Source: Dendronalium phyllosphericum CENA369 (GTDB taxonomy: Bacteria; Cyanobacteriota; Cyanobacteriia; Cyanobacteriales; Nostocaceae). Taken from it: a DNA stretch of 62,429 bases. The notes beneath the pieces are model-generated. The model worked only from the letters and a program-made list of their open reading frames with translations, was not told the origin of the DNA and searched no databases. Numbering within the stretch: the stretch's first letter is position 1; each line of letters opens with the position of its first letter. The stretch covers positions 1 to 62,429 of the forward strand of contig NZ_JAECZA010000233.1 of the NCBI RefSeq assembly GCF_016056275.1, written 5' to 3'. Positions 47,950-55,252 of this stretch are shown here, piece by piece. The position numbers and the translations under genes are program-made.

Positions 47950-48651
47950 GTGAATACAATTATTGAAGGAACTGTAAAAGCTTTTGAGCTATTAACTAGT
48001 GGCAATAGTGACGTTTTCCAAGTCATAACAATGACATTGTTCGTATCTGGAACAGCTACAGCCATTAGCGTTTTACTGGGACTACCCTTAGGACTGTGGC
48101 TAGCACTAGTGGATTTCGTCGGCAAGCAGACTCTAACTAGTTTGATTAACTTCGGTATGGGATTACCACCAGTTGTAATCGGTTTATTTGTCAGTCTGCT
48201 TTTGTGGCGATCTGGGCCGTTAGGAAATCTTGATTTGATGTACACGCCTATAGCTATGATTATAGCCGAAGCCATCATTGCTTTTCCAATTGTAGCTGGC
48301 TTAAGTTTTGCGGCAATTCTCAGTATTAATCCGAAACTGCGCTGGCAACTGTTATCAATGGGAGCGACCACCTGGCAAGCAAACTTATTGCTGATTAAGG
48401 AAGCACGGTTAGGATTAATGGCTGCTGTCATCGCCGGTTTTGGTCGTGTGATCTCGGAAGTTGGCGCATCGATGATGGTAGGTGGCAATATCAAGGGTCA
48501 GACAAGAGTTCTGACGACAGCGATTGTTATGGAAGTGGGTAAAGGTAATTACGATGTGGCGATCGCAATTTCATTAATTTTATTGATAGTTGCATATAGC
48601 ATTATAGTCTTGCTAACTATCCTGCAACATGACAAACAAGGCAAAAGTTAA
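47950..48651 (+). CDS. vupB: VupB, vanadate ABC importer permease, 233 aa
   Basis: Five to six membrane segments of the TupB/ModB type. The EAA coupling loop is visible (SMGATTWQANLLLIKEARLGLMAAVIAGFGRVISEVGASMMVGGN). GTG start at 47950, 84 bases after vupA. Confidence 0.9.
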   Translation: MNTIIEGTVKAFELLTSGNSDVFQVITMTLFVSGTATAISVLLGLPLGLWLALVDFVGKQTLTSLINFGMGLPPVVIGLFVSLLLWRSGPLGNLDLMYTPIAMIIAEAIIAFPIVAGLSFAAILSINPKLRWQLLSMGATTWQANLLLIKEARLGLMAAVIAGFGRVISEVGASMMVGGNIKGQTRVLTTAIVMEVGKGNYDVAIAISLILLIVAYSIIVLLTILQHDKQGKS

Positions 48652-48746
48652 AAGTTAAAAGTAAAAATAAATATTGAATTCATCTTTCTTTTTACTTTTT
48701 AATTGGTTCTTTTTACTTTTATAAGTGTGCGTTCTTGGAGGTCTGG

Positions 48747-49823
48747 ATGAGCGAGTATATCCTAAATATGCAGCAAGTTACCGTAAGTAGCAAAACACGT
48801 AAAAATATTCTCAACATTGAACACTTTGCACTGCGCCCTGGAGAACTTGTAGCAGTGCTTGGCCCGAATGGTGCTGGCAAAAGCACACTGTTAAATACGA
48901 TTAATCTATTGCAGCCTTTTCAGGGCAAAATGCAATTATTTGGCCAGGATGTGCATAATGCCAATCAAACACTGTTACGTCGTCGTTCGGCTTTGGTATT
49001 TCAGGAGAAGTTACTGTTAAATGACACTGTATTTAATAATGTTGCCAGAGCATTAGAGTTTCGCGGAACATCAGCAAAAGAGATTAAGCAAAAAGTATAT
49101 ACTACACTTGCCGATTTTGGCGGCGAGCATTTGGCAAATCGGTCAGTCCGCTCACTGTCTGGTGGGGAAGCGAAACGTGTTTGCATTGCTCGTGCGTTAG
49201 TAACCGATCCGGAACTGCTGCTTCTAGATGAGCCTTCTGCCTCTTTGGATTTGGGAATACGTGCCGGGATGATTGAAAAAATTAGACAGTGGGCAGAAGT
49301 TAAAGGAGCATCGGTAATATTAATTAGTCATAATTTTACAGATATACTACGTTTTGCAGAGAGGGCGATCGCTTTATTTGACGGTTGTATTGTACAAGAT
49401 GATAAATTGGAAACGCTTATCCGCCGACCAGCTAACGAGCAACTTGCAAGATTGGTAGGGATAGATAATATTATTCCGTGCCAAGTAAAACAAAGTAGCC
49501 ATGGTTCTTGTATCAAGCTAGCAAACGGAATCAAATTTTCTTACCCTGGAGAAATCAAAAAATCAATTACTGCGTGTTGTCTATCTAGCGATACATTCAA
49601 TCTGTGCGATGCAAGTTCTTCAATACAGCATAAACCTTGGTCAGTAATTATTGAAGGGCTAGTGGAACGGGTTTTAAATGGTATGGGAACTTATAACATC
49701 TGGGTGAAAGTAGGAGAACAAACTTTAATCGCCAGAATGCCTCAAAATCATGTATTAAGCAATGTGCATCGCCATGAAATGATTAAGCTAGCATTCAATG
49801 CGGCAGATGCACATTTTGTTTAG
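48747..49823 (+). CDS. vupC: VupC, vanadate ABC importer ATPase, 358 aa
   Basis: Walker A GPNGAGKST, Q-loop FQEKLL, signature LSGGEAKR, Walker B LLLLDEPS, H-loop ISHN. A C-terminal extension from about residue 235 resembles a regulatory TOBE/Mop-like oxyanion-sensing domain (SVIIEGLVERVLNGMGTYN, then IWVKVGEQTLIARM). GGAGG precedes the ATG at 48747; a start at 48735 is inferior. A heptamer-like AAAAGTT repeat fills the vupB-vupC gap. Confidence 0.9.
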   Translation: MSEYILNMQQVTVSSKTRKNILNIEHFALRPGELVAVLGPNGAGKSTLLNTINLLQPFQGKMQLFGQDVHNANQTLLRRRSALVFQEKLLLNDTVFNNVARALEFRGTSAKEIKQKVYTTLADFGGEHLANRSVRSLSGGEAKRVCIARALVTDPELLLLDEPSASLDLGIRAGMIEKIRQWAEVKGASVILISHNFTDILRFAERAIALFDGCIVQDDKLETLIRRPANEQLARLVGIDNIIPCQVKQSSHGSCIKLANGIKFSYPGEIKKSITACCLSSDTFNLCDASSSIQHKPWSVIIEGLVERVLNGMGTYNIWVKVGEQTLIARMPQNHVLSNVHRHEMIKLAFNAADAHFV

Positions 49824-49867
49824 AAAAAATATAGCTACTGGTTAATACGGTTGGTGCAAGATGTGAG

Positions 49868-49928
49868 GATCGCTACCTTTCTTAGTTTATTAGTATACAT
49901 CTACTATATTTAGATGCGTTTGCCCTGC
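49868..49928. repeat. Left copy of a 61-base direct repeat around IS debris
   Basis: GATCGCTACC...TTTAGATGCGTTTGCCCTGC; matching copy at 50461-50521 with several mismatches. The pair brackets the ISAs1-like remnant. Confidence 0.7.
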
Positions 49929-49934
49929 GATTTA

Positions 49935-50383
49935 GAGTCTACTTTCACCTGTCCTAATACTAATTTATTTGTATTTGCCCATGCACTTACTATTTGAATT
50001 GCACTTTGTTCAATTCGATTATCATGAGAGCCACATCAAGTTTTTCCGTCAATTGCTACAACTTCACCCGCAGTCTTGTTGTGAATTGTTTTTATCCAGT
50101 TTAAGAAGCATTCCTGAAATTGCTGGGGATTTAATTGTGCAAATACTCGCGCAAATGTATCATGTGATGGTATCCCATTTGGTAACTCCAAAAACGTTTT
50201 TAACCACTCATATTTTGTGCAGCCATACAATTCTATTGCTACCCAACTATCTGCCCCACATATCACTGCACAGATGGCAATGGTTAAAATGTCAATTAAC
50301 TTATGTAGTCTTCTCCGATCTACTCTTGTATCTTCCATCTGTGCAAAATGGTCAGCTATTGTGATTTTGGGCTTCAGCTTCAC
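49935..50383 (-). pseudogene. ISAs1-family transposase remnant
   Basis: The N-terminal part (DHFAQMEDTRVDRRRLHKLI, PNGIPSHDTFARVFAQLNP, GEVVAIDGKT) is the DDE_Tnp_1-associated region of ISAs1 transposases. After GKT an in-frame TGA (50036-50038) interrupts, then the frame goes on (SAIQIVSAWANTNKLVLGQ, VKVDSKSQG) and is cut at about 49935. Catalytic C-terminus missing; inactive. Confidence 0.8.
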
Positions 50384-50460
50384 GCTTTTTGAGGCTTAAT
50401 TCTACTTTTACAATGACTTTACCATCAAAGCCTCATTGCTCGACCTCCATACCAGAGAGC

Positions 50461-50521
50461 GATCACTACCTTTTTTCTAGCTTTAGTATATATGTACTCT
50501 ATTTAGATGCGTTCGCCCTGC
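50461..50521. repeat. Right copy of the 61-base direct repeat
   Basis: GATCACTACC...TTTAGATGCGTTCGCCCTGC, partner of 49868-49928. Far longer than an ISAs1 target duplication, so the repeats more likely existed before, or moved with, the element. Confidence 0.7.
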
Positions 50522-50795
50522 ACTTGATGTGATATCAAATAAATTGCGATCGCTAATAATTTATTTCGTAAAAGTAGCAAAATAATCTAAAATTTTACAT
50601 ATGGCAGTGTTTATATTACTAAAATCATCATTCACAAAACTTAGTTGCAGAGAGAATATAATCTTTATTTATCACCCATTGCTCAATGCTAGCAAGTCCT
50701 TCAAATGGGACGTGTTGTAAGTAATGAATTCTCATCCCGGACTGCTCCGAATTTAGTTGCAGTGTGGTTTTTTACATTAAATCACAAAATGAACT
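50522..50795. other. Spacer downstream of the TetR gene
   Basis: A-T rich, no gene seen; no clear terminator for the minus-strand TetR gene. Confidence 0.3.
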
Positions 50796-51389
50796 TCATG
50801 TAACGCGGGATTTTGGTGCAGTCTGGATTAGGGTTGCTGCTACTTTTTTTGCTTGTGAAGCGGTTGACCAACTTCCTTCCATCATTGCAACCACGATCGC
50901 ACCTTGCACGATTAGAAGCAGTTGCCTAGCTAACTGTTCTGGTGATGAAAATTCTGCGGCTTGAGCAATGCTCTTAATATAGCGATATATCGATTGTTGA
51001 TGCTCCAATGCTACTCGATGTCCGGGATGGTCAGCATTGGCTAGTTCTATTGAAGCATTAATGAATGCACAACCTCGAAAATCTGGGCCTTCAAACCATT
51101 CCCGCAGAGCATCAAATATTGCCAAAAGTTGTTGGGATGGGTTAGAAGCTCGTTGCTCAATCGTGGTTTTGAGCCATTCACACCACTGTTCCTCCTGTTG
51201 TCGCAGCCACGCTTCAATCAATGCATCTTTTGACTTAAAATGATTGTAGAGTGACATCTTAGCAACGCCAGATTCTGCTATGATTCTGTCAATACCGACG
51301 TTACGAATTCCCTCACGATAAAACAAGCTTGATGCCGTATTTAGGATGCGATCGCGAACAGATTTACGAGTTGTTTTCGATTTATTCAT
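50796..51389 (-). CDS. TetR/AcrR-family transcriptional regulator, 197 aa
   Basis: N-terminal HTH (RDRILNTASSLFYREGIRNVGIDRIIAESGVAKMSLYNHFKSKDALIEAWL) and a variable ligand-binding helical domain. AAGGATG precedes the ATG. Its 5' region carries, 529 bases upstream, the vnfH-type control element in the right orientation, so it may belong to the V regulon. The ligand and target are unknown. Confidence 0.9.
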   Translation of the reverse strand: MNKSKTTRKSVRDRILNTASSLFYREGIRNVGIDRIIAESGVAKMSLYNHFKSKDALIEAWLRQQEEQWCEWLKTTIEQRASNPSQQLLAIFDALREWFEGPDFRGCAFINASIELANADHPGHRVALEHQQSIYRYIKSIAQAAEFSSPEQLARQLLLIVQGAIVVAMMEGSWSTASQAKKVAATLIQTAPKSRVT

Positions 51390-51883
51390 TTAGAGCGCAT
51401 CCTTGTATAATGTATAACTTTTAGACACTTCATGAATAAAACTGACAAAGATTTTCCAATTTCAAGATCGTTTAAAATTTAAGCTTAAATAGCCTTTTGA
51501 AGCGATCGGTTAAAGCTAATAATAACTGTAAATTAGAAAACACCCTTAATCATTCTTTGATTCCTTGTAAAGACTAGGGTGGTTTATCTAGATTGATGTT
51601 GACTTTGTTTTATCCAGTTGCTTAAATTGCAAACACTTTTATCAATTACTTATTCTATTCTTTAATTCGCCAAAATTTTTATTCTTTAGAAGAATAAAGT
51701 TTAACCAAATAGTAGTTGATGAACTGCAAGCAAACTTAAGTCTCCCCAAACTTAGAGTACTGCTACCGATCGAGTACTTCCACAGTCCTCCAGAAACTTG
51801 TGGAGCAAGACCATCAGTTCATCAAACTATTGGTTAACTTATGGGATTTGGTTTTTTCACTACAGCGCAAGTGCTTGGAGATC

Positions 51884-52145
51884 CTTTGTGCTTTAGCGAT
51901 TTAGATTCCCTATAAATAAAGAATATCATACATCTGGCCAATTTACTTGCGCTGACCAATAAATTTACAAACAGTATTCGTGGTTACAATTAATCCTAAG
52001 CTAGAAAGTCTTAAAGCCAATAATTATGTTCTTCTGTTGTTTTGAGTTGAGCAAATATCACTTATTCTCTAATGGAGACATTCATCATTAATACAGAAAT
52101 AAAATCATTCATCTCTTCATATCCAGTTAGAAGAGTCTGTCTATT
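51884..52145 (-). promoter_or_regulatory. Inverted copy of the vnfDG-vnfH control region
   Basis: On the minus strand this reads the operator TAGACAGACTCTTCTA (52145-52126), an ATATTTGCTCAA word, TTAATTGTAACCACGAATACT-like sequence and the 32-nt motif (51950-51919: GCAAGTAAATTGGC, CAG, ATGTATGATATTCTT), the same order as at 8347-8575. It faces the TetR gene; the modA-like gene lies on the other side. The remaining 51390-51883 and 52146-52525 hold no gene that I can see. Confidence 0.65.
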
Positions 52146-52525
52146 TCAATTAAAGAATATCTAATATATAAGATTTCTATTTGAGTTTTGCGAAGCTAGG
52201 TACACCTCAAAGAGGTTTCTTTTCTATTACCTATTGCCTGCCTATCGCGCTTGCGCTTCGAGCACCACGCAAGTAAGTTCTCCAAATAAAACCATATTTC
52301 TATGTGTTGTATATTCATCAAGATTGAGGAAACTTTATACTTAAAGTTCTGATAAAGTCAGCGTTTGATTACATAATTGAATTGATTTCAGCCAACCTAG
52401 TTGGTATGATAGCTTGGACAATCAAATTACATAGACGTTAACGCTTAGCAAAACGAATGTTTGATCGTTATTGACTAAGAATTCAAACATTACTAATACA
52501 AGGAAAGCAACAGATTATACCAACT

Positions 52526-53446
52526 ATGAAGAAGCAACTTTTTGCCTTTTCATTGATAGCTTGTGCTGTCAGTGTTACCATACCAACCCAAGCCTTCGCT
52601 GTTACACTGTATGCTGCTGGTAGTTTAAGGGGTGCGCTATCAGAAGTAGCTAATAGCTTTACTCAAGAATTTGATATTCCTGTGACAACAGAATTTGCCT
52701 CCTCTGGTTCATTAAAAAATAGGTTGTTGGCAGGGGAGAAGGCAGATGTTTTTGCTAGTGCGGATTTAGGTAATGCCCTTGCACTGTATCAAAACAACAT
52801 TAGCGGCGAAGTCAAAAAGTTTGCCACTAATCCGATTTATGCGATCGCCACACCTGAAGTCTCACTCACAAAAGAGAATCTTTTAGATAAGTTTCTCAAT
52901 CCCGATATAAAATTAGGTATTGCCCAACCTGTAAGCGATCCTTTGGGAGACTACGGCATTGAAGTATTTCGCAAAGCTGAACAAATTCGTCCTGGTAGCT
53001 TTACCCAACTGAATGCTAAAGCCGTAATCTTATCAGGGACATTGCCACCAGATAGGAATAGTCCGGGGGGCAGCATCGTCTACTATCTACAAGATATCAA
53101 TAAAGCAGATATTTATTTAGTCTACTACACCAGTGCTTTATCTGCTCAACAAATTTCACCAAGTTTAGAGATAGTGGAATTACCAGATAGCTTAAAAGTT
53201 AAAGCTGATTATGGTTTGACAGTACTCAAAGATGCGAGTCCTGAAGGTTCAAAACTAGCTAATTACATCCTTTCACAAACTGGGCAAAAAATCCTAGCCA
53301 AGTATGGATTTAGTAGTCCGAGGTCTGTTCCCGAACCTCAAGGAGTTGGTGGAATTTTACTTGCTTTTTGTATAGCTTGTGTTTTGCAAAGATTAATTAC
53401 CAAACGGCAAAAATTTAAAGTGAGCGATCGCAATTTAAATTCTTAA
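52526..53446 (+). CDS. ModA-like oxyanion-binding protein with PEP-CTERM anchor, 306 aa
   Basis: Signal peptide ending in QAFA; ModA fold (VTLYAAGSLRGALSEVANSF, TEFASSGSLKNRLLAGEKADVFASADLGNA, YTSALSAQQ). The C-terminus is a PEP-CTERM sorting signal: SVPEPQGVGG, a hydrophobic stretch (ILLAFCIACVLQRL), then basic KRQK. A binding protein tethered this way is unusual, and no ModBC genes adjoin. It might sense or store molybdate/vanadate. Upstream lies the vnf-type operator, in inverted orientation. Confidence 0.85.
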   Translation: MKKQLFAFSLIACAVSVTIPTQAFAVTLYAAGSLRGALSEVANSFTQEFDIPVTTEFASSGSLKNRLLAGEKADVFASADLGNALALYQNNISGEVKKFATNPIYAIATPEVSLTKENLLDKFLNPDIKLGIAQPVSDPLGDYGIEVFRKAEQIRPGSFTQLNAKAVILSGTLPPDRNSPGGSIVYYLQDINKADIYLVYYTSALSAQQISPSLEIVELPDSLKVKADYGLTVLKDASPEGSKLANYILSQTGQKILAKYGFSSPRSVPEPQGVGGILLAFCIACVLQRLITKRQKFKVSDRNLNS

Positions 53447-53610
53447 TCTTGCGATAATTTTCTAGTTTGATATCAAGATACTTTCAATCCCACTAAGCAA
53501 TTAACTAAGGACTCGACGGAAACCGTCAAGACTCCGACTTCCTCTCAAAAGCAATTTCACTTGCAAATAAACCAGACTTACGTACTTATCCTTGCGATCT
53601 CAAATCCTTT
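53447..53610. other. Spacer before the fecE pseudogene
   Basis: A short inverted repeat GACGGAAACCGTC is at about 53515-53527. No gene is seen. Confidence 0.35.
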
Positions 53611-54030
53611 ATGGAGAACATAGCTCTTAAAACCCAACATCTGGGACTCGCTCACGATGGTAAATCGATTATATCTGGTCTAAACCTGTTAATTCATACT
53701 GGAGAAATTACTGCTTTAATTGACCCCAACGGTTGCGGTAAATCTACTTTACTACGCAGGGCTGTTTAATTCGATTTCTTGGGTATTTTGTCAAGAGTAT
53801 GAGTCAGAAATTTGCTTGAGTGGGGAAAAGAAAAGCTACCACCTCAACGAGTAAATTTAAGTGCGATCGCGATTTTATTGCCCAATCAGATTTTTTATTC
53901 ACCTGAATTTTTTGCTTGAAACGCTTGTAAATCAGCGCTTTTTAGGGAACGAAACAGCCCTGCTTTACTACGGGGTTTGGCTAGATTACTCAAACCCCAA
54001 GTTGGTACTGTATACCTAAATGGCGCTTTT
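53611..54030 (+). pseudogene. fecE-like ATPase pseudogene split by a MITE
   Basis: 53611-53756 matches the start of the ATPase at 36819 (Walker A region DPNGCGKST, with Asp replacing the first Gly), and 53963-54030 continues it (LARLLKPQVGTVYLNGA) after a 206-base insertion. The match then stops. Both interruption and truncation make it inactive. It shows that the neighbouring AraC-receptor-FecB cluster once had its own ATPase. Confidence 0.85.
53757..53962. mobile_element. MITE, 206 bp, with 11-bp TIRs and 10-bp target duplication
   Basis: Ends CAGGGCTGTTT and AAACAGCCCTG; the 10-base target duplication CTTTACTACG lies at 53747-53756 and 53963-53972. No coding capacity. A partial relative is at 62101-62205 in the opposite orientation, so a family is active or was active here. 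Confidence 0.85.
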
Positions 54031-54080
54031 CAAGATAGCAACTAAGAATAAGCTTAAACTTTTACTCAATTACTATTAAT

Positions 54081-55046
54081 ATGACACTTATTCTCCCATA
54101 CGCAGATTACTTAAAACTGCTATACCAAGCAGAAATAATTCAGAATAATGATAGTTCAGATAATTTTGACATCATTAGAAAGTATCAATTTGGACAAGGG
54201 TATTGGCGACAGATTCAGCTACGAGATAGCATATCTTTAGAAATTTCCTATTATCAGCAGCCCAAATCATTCATTTTAAAACTTCAGGGGCGAAAGCATC
54301 CATTAGAATTTCGATTCCTTATTTTGCTAGAGAGCGAATTTAAAAACCTTGAGTTCAAGACAGGAGAATACTTTTTAAGTGGCAGTGGTATGGCATCTGA
54401 ATGCGCTGTACTAGAGCCATCAGCGCGGATAGTAGAAGTAGCTATTCACCTACATCCAAATGTGTTTCATAGCTTTTCAAAAAATACATCTGGTAAACTC
54501 CCAAAAGAATTACAACATCTAATTAGACGTTGGGATCAACCGACTTATGAACGCTATGGAACTCAAACTCCTGCAATGCAAATAGCCGTGCAGCAAATTC
54601 TTCAATGTCCATACCAAGGCTTTACTAAACAAATTTATCTTGAAAGTAAGGTTTGGGAACTGGTAGCAATGCTAGTCGAGCAAGAAGTACAAATCAACCA
54701 AGGTTGCTTCCAGATTAATAAACTCAAGCCATTAGATATTGACCGCATCTACAATGTTAGGGAAATTGTGTTGAAACATCTAGACAACCCACCATCTCTT
54801 ATTGAACTAGCACGACAAGTAGGTTTAAATGATTGCACAATGAAGCAAGGCTTTAAGCAGGTTTTTGGGACTACGGTGTTTGGCTATCTGCATCATTGCC
54901 GAATGCAACTAGCTTATAAGCTACTTATTGAAAGAAATATGAATGTCACAGAAGTAGCCAGAACAGTAGGTTATGCTAGCTTACCTTCATTTAGTAATGC
55001 TTTTCGTAAGAAGTTTGGGGTAAGTCCTAAGTCCTGTCAAAGATAA
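54081..55046 (+). CDS. AraC-family regulator (PchR-like), 321 aa
   Basis: Variable N-terminal sensor and two C-terminal HTH motifs (SLIELARQVGLNDCTMKQGF; NVTEVARTVGYASLPSFSNAFRKKFGVSPK). Such regulators commonly control adjacent siderophore receptors in cyanobacteria. The direct repeats at 55045-55085, just before the TonB receptor, are its likely site. Confidence 0.88.
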   Translation: MTLILPYADYLKLLYQAEIIQNNDSSDNFDIIRKYQFGQGYWRQIQLRDSISLEISYYQQPKSFILKLQGRKHPLEFRFLILLESEFKNLEFKTGEYFLSGSGMASECAVLEPSARIVEVAIHLHPNVFHSFSKNTSGKLPKELQHLIRRWDQPTYERYGTQTPAMQIAVQQILQCPYQGFTKQIYLESKVWELVAMLVEQEVQINQGCFQINKLKPLDIDRIYNVREIVLKHLDNPPSLIELARQVGLNDCTMKQGFKQVFGTTVFGYLHHCRMQLAYKLLIERNMNVTEVARTVGYASLPSFSNAFRKKFGVSPKSCQR

Positions 55047-55085
55047 AAATTCCGGATGGAATAAAAAAAATTCCGGCTCGAATAA
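55045..55085 (+). promoter_or_regulatory. 21-bp-spaced direct repeats, likely AraC operator
   Basis: AAAAATTCCGGATGGAATAA and AAAAATTCCGGCTCGAATAA repeat with a period of 21 bases, two helical turns, as AraC-type sites do. Each half contains an ATTCC/GAAT inverted pair. It begins at the araC stop codon and lies about 165 bases before the receptor. Confidence 0.6.
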
Positions 55086-55252
55086 GACGCAGATACTGAA
55101 AAGTTATATATTTTTACAATAATTGGGTTGGTATAAATAGATTTTTTCACCAACTTAGTCAGTAATAGTAATTGGGAGCTATGGACTGAAAGGAAAATTA
55201 TACTTAATTCTTAATTTAAATACCTAGTATTCACTAAGTGGTGTGTGTAAAA

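Noticed and set aside
47862-48494. 210-codon frame antisense to vupB
   Set aside because: The sense strand encodes a clear permease with EAA loop; the antisense product is Pro/Lys/Thr-rich without features.
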